From the NCBI GenBank assembly GCA_022495995.1, contig JAFEMH010001238.1, forward strand, positions 248,001-312,000: 64,000 nucleotides of DNA, read 5' to 3'. Position 1 is the first letter of the stretch. Each line of letters starts with the position of its first letter. Below the pieces are notes generated by a model. The model did not search any database and had not been told where the DNA came from. It worked only from the letters and a program-made list of their open reading frames with translations. Position numbers and translations under genes: made by a program. Shown here piece by piece: positions 32,958-43,470 of this stretch. This stretch comes from Adenophora triphylla var. japonica (taxonomy: Eukaryota > Streptophyta > Magnoliopsida > Asterales > Campanulaceae).

Positions 32958-33507
32958 GGGGTGTTCATGGTTCGTTTGGTCTGATTTTTAAAACTAGGAT
33001 CGGACCAATAATTCGATCCTTAGAAAATTTAAAATCAGGACCAACCATATAGATACAAGAATCAATATTTTGGTCTTGTTCCATTAATCTGATTTTGCTC
33101 ATTTGTTGGTACGGCTATAAGTATAGGATATAATTTTTTTTTTCATAAAAAGAATCACATGAAAAATAAAATTAGAAATTAAAAAGGAGAACAAATTAAA
33201 GTTCAATTAGAGACTAGAAAAAAATTCGAGAAAAACAGAATGCATAGAATATATAATGTTTGTCTTCAAACTCAAATTTTCACCTCCATTTACCATGTAG
33301 CTTAACGAAATATTCATATGGATACTCTTATCACTAGTCATCACTACTCTTTCTCAAACAATTCAACATGTTTCTTATCAATTCCAAAAGCCTATTCTAA
33401 AATTAAGGGGTAGGCTTTTGGCACTTCTTCACAATAGAGAACATATATAGATATAATAAATTATATATGTATATATATTAGTTCGATCCGATTCTATTTG
33501 GTGTTTG
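32958..33507. mobile_element. Left half of a repeat with GGGGTGTTCA ends
   Basis: Starts GGGGTGTTCATGG at 32958. The matching inverted end TTGAACACCC is at 52931-52940, on the other side of the copia element. Internal text (TTCGATCC, GGTCTGATTTT, TTTGGTGTTTG) recurs in the right half. It is probably a non-autonomous DNA transposon about 0.77 kb long before the copia insertion. No clear target duplication was found. Confidence 0.4.
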
Positions 33508-33954
33508 TGTTGGAACATTTCTATTCCAATAACCCAAAACACTCAAGTCTAGATTAAGAAAGAGAAGAAGCTGAAGGCGGAAGCGTAATACCTGTTGAGT
33601 CCATCTTGATGTTCTTGAAGAAGAAAGAATGTTAGGGTATTAAGTTCTTCTAAATGATAGTGCCCACACTTGATTTTCTCTATGGATGAAGATAATTTTA
33701 TGACTGAATTTTTATGATTGTAACAAGTGTCTCTAATGGCTGATGGATAGCCTTTATATAATAAGAGAAAGGGCACTTCATTTAGGGACTACACCCTTTC
33801 ATAAATATGGTGGTGTAAAGTTACCATTATGCCCATCATTTAATGGTACTTACGCCTAATGGAATTCTACATATTTAATCTATACTTTAACTTTATTAAA
33901 TGATTATAACATATGGAATTAATCAACACATATTAATTAATTCATGTTCTAACA
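33508..33954 (-). repeat. 3' LTR of the minus-strand copia element
   Basis: TGTTGGAACATTTC...CATGTTCTAACA on the plus strand. The minus-strand polypurine tract AAGTGGGAGAT adjoins at 33955-33965. Confidence 0.95.
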
Positions 33955-34313
33955 ATCTCCCACTTGGATTACATGAATATGTGTCTTTGACTTAATAAAT
34001 TCCTTAAATCATTTTATAATATGAATGACAACCCTTATGTGCACTTTTATTGTCATCCAACACAATCCCGTCCATTAGTCTTATAAGTATAGGGACTAAA
34101 GAGGCAGTCGTTGTAATTGATTCGCAACTAAACCCGCATTAATCACATATATATATTCAACTAAATGAAATAGATTAAGTATAGATATGTAGCATGAAAT
34201 ATTAATGAATATACAAAAATGTATATCTATTCTCCAACTAGTCCTTCTTAACCAAATGAGATCAATATTAATAAAATAAATAGTAAATGAAGAATAACAC
34301 AAACTCCCACTGA

Positions 34314-35997
34314 TTTAAGCATTATCAAAAGTCATTACACCCATATGAGCAACATGTTCGTGAAAAACTAAAGGAGACAATGCCTTAGTAAATGGATCCG
34401 CTAACATGAAATTTGTTCCTATAAGTTGTATATCTATTTATTCATTTTGTACTCTTTCTCTTACAACAAGACACATAATATCTATATGTTTAGACTTTGA
34501 TGAACTCTTGTTGTTGTTGGAGTACAATACTGCAGCCCGATTGTCACAATATAACTTAAGTGGTCTTTCAACACCTTTGACAATTCGCAGTCCTTCAATG
34601 AATTTACGCAGCCATATAGCTTGACTGGATGCCTCATAGCAAGCAACAAATTCGACTTCCATGGTGGAAGAAGTTACTAATGTTTGCTTGGCACTTTTCC
34701 AAGATACCACTCCACTAGCTAATGTGAAAACGTAACCGGATGTCGACTTTCGACTATCTTGGCACCCAGCAAAGTCGGAATCGGAATAACCAACGATCTC
34801 AAGATGATCCGACTTTGTATATGTAAGCATGTAGTCTTTTGTGTTTTGTAAGTATCTCATCACCCTTTTGACTGCAACCCAATGTTCTTTTCCCGGATTG
34901 CTTTGGTATCGACCAAGCATGCCAACAATAAATGCAAGATCTGGACGAGTACAGACTTGTGCATACATTAAGCTTCCTACTACCGATGCATATGAGATTT
35001 CTTTCATATACTTGGATTCAATATTATTTTTAGGACATTGCTTTAGACTGAATTTATCTCCCTTAGAGACAGGGGTGTCATGTGGCTTACAATTTTCCAT
35101 GCTAAACCTTTGTAATACCTTCTCTACATAGCTCTTTTGTGATAATCCTAAAATACCTCGTGAACGATCACGGTGTATTTGGATTCCTAATACAAAAGAA
35201 GCTTCACCAAGATCTTTCATCTCAAATTTGTTTGAGAGAAATTTCTTAGTTTCCTTAAGAAGATCCTTATCATTACTAGCAAGTAAAATATCATCCACAT
35301 ACAAGATTAAAAATATAAACCTACTCCCACTGAACCTATGGTACACACAATCTTCACCAAGATTCGTTTCAAAGCCAAATGAAAGAATAACTTGGTTAAA
35401 TTTTAAGTACCATTGATGAGATTCTTGCTTAAGCCCATAAATGGATTTCTTAAGTTTACAAACTAGTTGACTAGTTTGATCTGAATCAGTCACCATTTCA
35501 TGTTTCTTCATATAGATAGTTTCCTCAATGTCGCCATTGAGAAAAAGCAGTCTTTACATCCATTTGATGAAGCTCAAGATCAAAATGTGCTACTGATGCC
35601 ATAATGATCCTAAAAGCATTTTTAGAGGATACCGGTGAAAATATTTCTTTGTAATCAATGCCTTCTTTTTGAGTGAATCCTTTAGCAACAAGACGAGCCT
35701 TATGTCTTTCCACACTACCTTGTGAATCTCTTTTGGTTTAAAGACCCATTTACACCCAATGGGTTTCACATTCTTAGGTAATGGGACAAGATCCCAAACA
35801 TCATTGTCTTTCATGGATTTTAACTCTTCATTTATGGCATTAATCCACTTATGAGAATTTGGACCACTAATGGCTTCATGGAAGGTGATTGGTTCATCTC
35901 CCACTAAACCTAACGGTTCCTCATTCTCGGCAAGATACACATCATAATAATTCGGAATAGCACTCCTCCTTGCTCTATTAGATCTTCTTAAGGGCAC
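34314..35997 (-). pseudogene. Copia RT and RNase H (minus-strand element)
   Basis: Starts in the integrase-RT linker (RSNRARRSAIPNYYDVYLAE), then the RT with WDLVPLPKNVKPIGCKWVFK, MERHKARLVAKGFTQKEGID, HQMDVKTAF and the active site LILYVDDILLASNDKDL (near 35310). RNase H has YSDSDFAGCQDSRKSTSGYV (near 34770) and SKHIDI (near 34490). The frame changes near 35700 and near 35520, and stops follow RVQNE (34438); coding similarity runs on to a stop near 34314. It belongs with the integrase at 48556-49752 across the chromovirus insertion. Confidence 0.9.
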
Positions 35998-37770
35998 CGG
36001 TTCATTTTGAGGTTGTTGAATTTCCTCAGCAACATTTTCATGTTGTTCATTAATAGGAGAATTAATGTAACGACCCTAACCCTAGGCACAAATTTTAGAA
36101 TCATATTATATGCTTTTAATATTAATGTTAATTTTATGTGTTTATTTTATGTCTTTAATTTCTTATGCTAAGAAGAGATGATTGGGAAATAATTTTAAAA
36201 CATTAGGATTGCAAGGGAAATTAAATAAAGCATCTTGGGGGGGAAATATAAAAATAGAAAATAGATAAAGTATGAAATGAGGTTAAAGTGTGTGGGGCAA
36301 AGAAATTGGAGTAAGGGGTTTAGTTTTAATACCTTAGAACTTGGGGGGCTTGTTGGCATATTATTGAAAGACTTAAATTAATTGGAAGTATGGGAGACCA
36401 TACTCCTACCCCTATTTCCCTCACCCTCTTCATTGACCTCCTCACCCTTCCCTCATCTTCTTCATTCTCCTCCATTCCATTCATGGAAGCTCTCTTCTAG
36501 AAACCTTCCTTCCAAATTATTTCCAAGTTAAATCCTTCTCCATTTTCCAATCCAATTGTACTTTCGTGTTTGGGGCAACTAGGAGAGTTTATCAAGCTAA
36601 GAAGATTCTCATTCCATCCTATAATTCTAAGGTGAGTTATTATGACCCTTCCTTTCATTAAATGTTCATGATCTATTGGATGTTATTATTGTTATCATAT
36701 TGTTGGTTGAGTGCTTGGGAACCTTTCTTGGTGTAGAGAAATGTTTAATGACCTTAGATATAAGGTTTAAGTTCATGGAAGTTGACAAAGAAACAAGAGA
36801 ATGGTTTAAATGGAAGTAACAAGGTTAAATATGAAATGGGTGGTTTAAGGGGTAAAACAACTAAGCATTAAATAGATTAAATCGATCTTATGTGATTAGG
36901 AATGAGTTAGTATGAGAGTGGTGAAGTTAGAAATCCCTTTTAGGTTCACCAATTAGAAGAAGCTTGGTACAAGTTTTGGTTCTTTGGAATTCCTAAGGAA
37001 ATCTACTACTGCTACCTGTTTTTGGCCGTGGCACAAGTCGTGCCCACTGGCACGAGTCATGCCCATGGCCAACTCGTGGATACGACTCGTGAAATTGGAG
37101 TCAAATCGTTCTGAACAACTTAAGGCTGAAATGGCACAAGTCATGCCCTAAGGCACGAGTCGTGCCCTGTGGAAGTAACGAGTCGTGCTTGCCAAGGGAC
37201 GCATGAATCTGAGAAAGGCCAAAGGGGCACGAGTCGTGCCATGGCCTGGCGACATTGAACCAACTTTAGAGTCGTTTAAACCTATTCAAACTAGAACCAA
37301 AATGAAATATCTTTAACCTAGATTAAAGTAGAATACTTTGGCTACACAATGACATCTTAAGTGATCAAAATGGAATTGGGGAAGTACTTTAAATATTGCT
37401 TGGAAAACACTTGGCAACCTAGCTTGGAAACTTGACAAATGTGATTCCAACTTGGTAGATTTAACTTGGACCTTTATAGAGGCCATGTATTGTTGTATGA
37501 TGACTATGTAGGGTGGGTTGATGATACCTTATTGCCTTACTTGAGTTCATATTCATTGATTATATTATGCATAGTTGTAAGTACCCCAATCTGGATCACC
37601 CTCTGCCGAACACACAGGAAACACCGCAGACTCACAAACACAGTCTCGAAGACCTATGATACTCAAAACCCTCTCAAAACCCTCAACCAAACCAAGGGAG
37701 GGGCCTTTCTGGGATAAAAAGGGACAGAAGGACCTTTTAGGAATTTTCAGGAAATTGGAAAAGCAAAAGT

Positions 37771-38022
37771 AGTCCGTACGGACCTCTTTGCTTTAATAAT
37801 TACTGAATCCTCTTAAAGTCCACAATATTCCCTCAAATCCCGAGGAAAATGATTACCCTCATGCATGGTTGGTCCGTACGGACCTCTTTACATGCCAAGA
37901 TGGTCCGTACGGACCTCTTTGCATAGGGGACATCATAATTCCAGAATATTCACCATCATCACATATTCCCTCAAATCGAGGAAAACCAAAATTCTGGATA
38001 ACATGGGAGGTCCGTACGGACC
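37771..38022. promoter_or_regulatory. Four copies of palindrome (G/A)GTCCGTACGGACC upstream of a TATA box
   Basis: Copies at 37771-37784 (first base A), 37871-37884, 37902-37915 and 38009-38022, each followed by TCTTTGC(A/T) or TCTTTACA. The last copy ends 21 bases before TATAAATA (38043-38050). The placement in U3 suggests binding sites for a dimeric regulator; this is inference. Confidence 0.6.
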
Positions 38023-38042
38023 TCTTTGCAGATTTTTCCTAC

Positions 38043-38050
38043 TATAAATA
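38043..38050 (+). promoter_or_regulatory. TATA box of LTR family B
   Basis: CCTACTATAAATAGAGGGCT, a canonical plant TATA box. The partial B copy has the equivalent at 30492-30499 on the minus strand. Confidence 0.7.
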
Positions 38051-38630
38051 GAGGGCTCCCCCTCCCTCATTTTTCACACCTCCCTCTTCTCTCTTCCTCC
38101 CTTAGCCTTCAGGCTCCCCTCTAAGACCCTTCGGGGCAATCTCGGCCCCTTTCGGATCCTTCCGAGGCCTTCCGAGCCCCCTTGTGGTGCTCCGAAGCCT
38201 CCCCGAGCGCTCCCGTGATGCTCCCGCGCTGCCCCGAGGCACTCTCGAGGTACTCTGAGGCCCCTCGTGGTACTCCGAGGCCTTGCCTGGTCTTTCCCAA
38301 GGCGTCCCGGCTCTTTCCGAGTCAAACCGGCGATCCCAAACCACGCCGAAACTCGGCCCGAGTGACTCCTGCCACCCCAACGCACGCCGAATCTCTGCCC
38401 GAGTGATCCCTGCGATCCCAACGCACGCCGAAACTCTTCCGCCCGAACGCAGCCTACAATCTCAACTCACGCCGAAACTCGTCTCGCAGACAACCGGCCC
38501 CTCCCGGGCAATCCCGTCCGTGCCTAACACTATTCCATCCTCAAACACTATTCCCCAGCGGAAGACAGACACGAACCAACATTGGTAAGGCTTCCTTCCA
38601 TTACTATTTCAATACATTTCAATACATAGT

Positions 38631-40610
38631 TGAAATTACCCGATCTTTTTCGCGCGCGGGGCGGCGGAAAAGGCGGTTGTCTTTCGCGGGGGGTTGGTGT
38701 CTGAGACCTCGCTTCACGGGAAGGAGCAGAATGAGGAGTCGCCACGCGGTTTTGTATTTTGAGCCCAAACGTTGAGAAACGGCTATTGCGAAAAGGTGTC
38801 GTTTTTATTGGTAGCAAAAACATAGGAAAAGACTTTGAAAACAGGGATCATTTTTATTGGCAGCAAAAACGAGTAAAAAGCTTTTTAGTACCAGAGATTG
38901 TTAGGTTCGGAGGCCACGTTACGTTTCGGGTAGAGTATTACGAGATCGCCCGAAACGCCTCGCATGACGAGTCTTTCTACCTTTCTCGAAATCGTGTGTG
39001 TGTGTGTGTGTGTGTCTTTTGAAATGGGGGCTTGAATGACAAGCTTAATCTTGGTTTGAGTGACAAACGTTGATTAGGTGACTTTGTTTGAAAAGACGAG
39101 CGTTTGAATGACAAACGTCGATTTTGAGTTTGAAATGAGCGTTTGCGTGGCAAACGTCAACTTTGAGTTGAAATGAGCGTTTGCATGGCAAACGTCGACT
39201 TTGAACCGTACGAGTCATTGTTAACGATTTTTACGAGAAAAATGCGTATTAAATGATTTTAAGTGTCAAATGGCGGCTTTGAGTTTGAAGATGAGCGTTC
39301 GGAGGCCGAACGTCATTTCGCGCGTTTTGAAAGAGAGTTCGACGGACGAACTCCGGTTTTGAACCGGGCATTACATTGTTAACGATTTTTACGGGAAAAA
39401 TGCGTATTAAATGATATGCGATCAACGAATCGGGTTGCGACTCGGACTTTTGAAAAGTAAATACTATCACAATCCAAACGGATCGGACTTGTAAAATGAC
39501 AAGATTTAAAGCGGTGTCAACGGAATCAAACGATCCGAATTGTAAATGACGATCAACGAGGCCAAACGGCTCGGAATTGTAAATGACGATCAACGAGGCC
39601 AAACGGCTCGGAATTGTAAATGACGATCAACGAGGCCAAACGGCTCGGAATTGTAAATGACATGAAAGTAAACGGAACGGGGTCGGAACGCTGTTTTAAC
39701 CCGTGATTACTTCTCTTACGGAAAGAGAAGAGGATCGAGGGGCTAAAACGTATCGGACCCCGTTAGACGGAGGCGTTTACATTTTGACAATGACGTTCGA
39801 AACAGTTATAGCGACTGGCGCGTAAACTGAGACGTAACGGAAGATTCAGAGAGAGGGAGTTATACCTATGGCTAGGGTCGACTCCTTTGGCTCGGGAGGT
39901 GTGCACGGGACACGGAAAGTTATTCGAAAGGTTGTTTCGAAGTTGTAGGGTGCGTATTTGATCGAAATACGAAGGTTTCACGCGAATCGAGACAAAACGG
40001 GAGCTCGGAGGGGTAGAAACCGCTTTGGACCGTGGGGTATGTGATTTTTGGTATCAAAATCCTCCTTTCTTGCCTTTGACAAAGAACTTCTATTTATAGG
40101 GTGAAAATTGTAGTAGGAGTCCCACGACTTGACCGAATTTCGTGGGTTTTGGGAATTTTGGAAACTGGGACTTGTTGGCAATTTCAGAAAATTGCACTGA
40201 GTCCTACGGACTTGGCTTGCAAACCAGGGGTATTTTAGTCTTTTGGCCTTGATTTGTGATTGACGAGTGACTAGAGGGAGGTGGCATGCAGACACGTGTC
40301 CCGTGACTCACCGTAAGTGTGGGAGTTCGTTCCGGTCCCTGCTTTTGTCCGTTTTTAAAATAACAATCAGGAAATGTCCGAAACGCCCGGAAAGTGCCGG
40401 AAAATGCGTTTTCAGGGAAAGCCATACTTTTACGTGAGATGTCACGTGCTAAGTACGGTACGATGTCGGGATGCACCTGGCAGCCCCGGACGTCTCGTCA
40501 GCACAAAGAACGGGGAGTTTAACGAGTTCCGGTTAACCTGGAGCGGGCCAGTTAACGGATTTCGGTTAACTTTCTGACGGATTTGGACGATCCGGATTTG
40601 GGTACTTACA
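38631..40610 (-). repeat. Solo LTR family A (Tat/Ogre), inserted inside solo LTR B
   Basis: TGAAATTACCCGATC...GATTTGGGTACTTACA, flanked by ATAGT (38626-38630, 40611-40615). It is related end to end to 28133-30185, including the shared stretches GTTACGTTTCGGG and CGAAACGCCTCGCATGACGAG, the GT microsatellite (38994-39015), the AATGA-loop dyads (39030-39353) and the AAAC-loop dyads (39420-39660). The minus-strand TATA box is at 40091-40098. It is the innermost layer of the nest. Confidence 0.9.
39029..39353. repeat. Diverged hairpin units in solo LTR A
   Basis: Stems around a 5-base loop: GCTTG-AATGA-CAAGC (39030-39044), CGTTTG-AATGA-CAAACG (near 39105), CGTTTG-CGTGG-CAAACG (near 39145), CGTTTG-CATGG-CAAACG (near 39185), CGTTCG-GAGGC-CGAACG (39296-39312), GAGTTCG-ACGGA-CGAACTC (39335-39353). 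Confidence 0.85.
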
Positions 40611-41963
40611 ATAGTGTACAATGTAGATATCCGACACATCATGCATTTTTAAAAAAAGCACACACACACACACAACATGTTAAAGAATATTAGGGGTATC
40701 CGAAAGACTCATTTTTACGAGGCGGCTCGGGTGAGCTCTAAGATTATAATATTCTCTTCCCGAGGAGTCATCTGACCTCCGAACTCAAAATCTCATCACA
40801 CAAAAACAGTTTATTATTATTTTTAAACTGATGCCCTTTTTCAATGTTTTGGGCTTAATAATAAAAACGGCGTGGCGACTCTACAAAGCAAAACACGGCG
40901 AGACACCTCCAACTAAACGCTAAAGCGGAATAAAGCCAGATGCCGGGGCGCGAACGCGTTGCCTCTCGGATCTGGGCGACTTTCCCGAAAAGCGACAAAA
41001 TGCGAGATGCTTCGGGGCCTCCGCGCGCGAGCCGGATCCCGGGTAATTTCAATAGTGTGTTGAATAAATGTTGCACTATGATATTGGTTGAACATGAGTA
41101 TATTTTACCATGTGGTTATATTGCTTATCCCCTTTGTGGATTATATTTCAAGTAACTATTATGTGCTTGATAATGTGTTAATCAGCTGATGTTGGGGGTA
41201 TAACATAATACGATCAATTATGGAAGTGTGACCTAATGTGATCGGATTATGTTATATTCCGCGACCTCCCCTCCCGGCCATAGGTCGGGGTTATAGCATC
41301 TGTATTGAGCCAAAAGCCTTACAGAGTTGCTACTATCTTATATGGTTCCCTGAGAAATGGGTCTTATAAGATGTGAGTATTGCTTAAGCAGCTCACCTAA
41401 GATTGGGTTTTATTTTCCAATGTTGTACGACTATTGTTCAGATGAAAAAGGTAAACCAAGGTAATGTAAAGTGTTTACAGCTTTTCCAATGTGTTATATG
41501 CAACTTGTTATGTGTTGCATTTTATTTGGCATATTACTGCATTCATAATAGCTTGCTGAGATTTATTCTCACCCCTCTCCCTTTAATGTTTTTAGATCCC
41601 GAGACAGGCGAACCGGCCAAGTAAGGGCGGAGAGGAGTTTGGAAGTGATTTTGGGGATTGTCGGGGTATGTTTAGGTTGGCGTAGAAAGTGTATTTTGGT
41701 ATAATTCCTTTATGGAGTTTGTATTTATAAACTTTAATTTCTACGTTATAACCACAATCTTTTGTAACTAAACAGATGAATACTTTCAAAGTTGGTCAAC
41801 TCTTCCTCCAATGTGGAGAGGAGTGGAGTTATTTTGAAATGGTTATGTAAATTGTGATTATGTTTGAAAGTTAAATCAAAGTTTTAAAAGTTTAGGTGAT
41901 TTGAGTTAGTTTGAGGACGCTCCAGCTCGGGACACGTGTAGGTTCCGGGTCGGGGTCCTCACA

Positions 41964-41980
41964 GTTGGTATCACAGCATG
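41964..41980 (+). promoter_or_regulatory. Primer-binding site of the chromovirus
   Basis: GTTGGTATCACAGCATG directly follows the 5' LTR; TGGTATCACAGC is one base from the initiator tRNA-Met site TGGTATCAGAGC. Confidence 0.85.
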
Positions 41981-42061
41981 GTTAGAGTTCTTAGGTAGAG
42001 TCTAGCTGAGTGAGAGTGTGTGATAACTGACATTGAGTATTTAATGCAGGAGTTTGTACTA

Positions 42062-43458
42062 ATGGCGGGTAATGATGGAGATCAGGATCGGGCTTTGGGC
42101 AATGTTGGTAATCCGAATGCCGAAATGATGGATATGTTCCGAGTGTTTCTTCAGAATATGGCAAATCAGAATCAAGGTAGGGGACAACAACCAGAAGGTA
42201 GGCAAGGGCACCATGGCCTAGAGAAATTTGTGAAGATGTCTCCCCTAGTTTCAATGGAGATCCGGATCCGACGAAGGCGGAGAGATGGCTTGATGCTATG
42301 AATAAGATTTTCGCGGCAATGGAGAGCTCGGATGCAGAAAAGGTAAGATGCACCGTTTTCAAGTTGGAAGGACCCGCTGAGCACTAGTGGCAGGTAGTGA
42401 AGGATGGATGGGATCGGGATTTGACACTGTAGACTTGGGAGAATTTCACACGTAAGTTCTGGGATCATTTCGTTCCGATGGTTACTAGAGATAAGAAGGA
42501 GGTTGAGTTTCTGAAATTAGAGCAAGGTACAATGACTATAGCACAATATTCAGCCAAGTTTACGGAATTAGCCCGATATTGTCCCCATTTGGTACCGGAG
42601 GAAGAGAGGTGGATCTACCGGTTCGTGAAAGGCTTAAGGGTGGAATTCCAGAAGCAGCTATTGACGCATGACTTTGCCAACTTCCAAGCGGCCGTGAATA
42701 TGGCGTACCGGATTGAGAATGATATAGAGGAGCATCGTGGTAAGTTTGAGGGTGGAAGTAGAAATAGATTCCAAGGTCAAGGTTCCGGGCAGAATAGAGG
42801 GCAGCTAAGGACATCAGCTTCGGGAGCAGGTAGAGGAGGAAATGTGGCGGCTCCGGCAAATCGTTCGACTCCAGGTCAGTTTGGGACATTATGTGGATAT
42901 TGTAAGAAGCCAGGTCATTCAGAGGACAAGTGTTGGAGCAAGCAAGGCAAATGTTTAGAGTGTGGGGCAACAGGCCATTTCCGGAAGAATTGTCCCAAGT
43001 GGCAAAAGAAGCAAGCTTCGGGTAGTGGTCAAGGGGGACAAGGTGGTGGTGTGAAGAGAGATATTGACGGGAAACCCAAGGATAGAGTGCAAGGTCGAGT
43101 GTTTGCCTTAGGTAGAGGAGAGGTCGATTCCAATGCTGTCATTAGAGGTATAGTCCCTGTCTCAGGAGTTAAGGCCCGCATTCTTATAGATCCTGGGTCT
43201 TCCCATTCATTTGTGGCATCGCATTTTGCATTTTCATTGCATAAATTGCCTGAATCTATGCCTTATGTGTTGGAGGTCTCTACTCCCATGGGAGAGTGCC
43301 TCGCATCTTCTTTGATATATCATGGTTGTGATGTGACTATATGTGGGCATGTATTGCCGGTGGATTTGGTCGAGTTACCAATCTGTGACTTTGATGTGAT
43401 CCTTGGGATGGATTGGTTGAGTCAGTGTCATGCTTTGGTAGACTGTCGTAGAAAATGA
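42062..43458 (+). pseudogene. Chromovirus gag and protease
   Basis: Start at ATG 42062 (MAGNDGDQDRALGNVGNPNA), about 80 bases after the primer site. After a frameshift near 42220 the gag capsid continues (LDAMNKIFAAMESSDAEKVR; later PMVTRDKKEVEFLKLEQGTM), with two zinc knuckles CGYCKKPGHSEDKC (near 42894) and CLECGATGHFRKNC (near 42954). The protease follows with ILIDPGSSHSFV (near 43174; family consensus D-S-G-x-x-H-S-F, here D-P-G). Stops lie at 42385, 42430 and 43456. The first two fall where this family usually has Trp. Confidence 0.9.
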
Positions 43459-43470
43459 GTCTCATTTGCT

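Larger units (their letters stand above)
37576..41051 (+). repeat. Solo LTR family B (Tat/Ogre-like), inserted in the chromovirus 5' LTR
   Basis: TGTAAGTACCCCAATC...CCGGGTAATTTCA, flanked by ATAGT on both sides (37571-37575, 41052-41056). The uninterrupted target is seen in the 3' LTR (ATTATGCATAGTGTGTTG, near 47990). A TATA box lies at 38043-38050. Four copies of a GGTCCGTACGGACC palindrome lie just upstream. It contains another solo LTR (38631-40610); without that it is about 1.49 kb. No internal coding DNA or second LTR is present, so it is a solo LTR left by recombination. Confidence 0.88.
36066..41963 (+). repeat. 5' LTR of the chromovirus, split by a solo LTR
   Basis: About 2.42 kb once the insertion 37576-41051 and its duplicated ATAGT are removed. 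It carries repeated near-palindromes GGCACGAGTCGTGCC and variants at 37030-37044, 37049-37063, 37133-37147, 37152-37166 and 37226-37240. Confidence 0.9.

Noticed and set aside
36953..37144. Minus-strand frame in the chromovirus 5' LTR
   Set aside because: It is a translation of the GGCACGAGTCGTGCC repeat region; the 3' LTR does not keep it.
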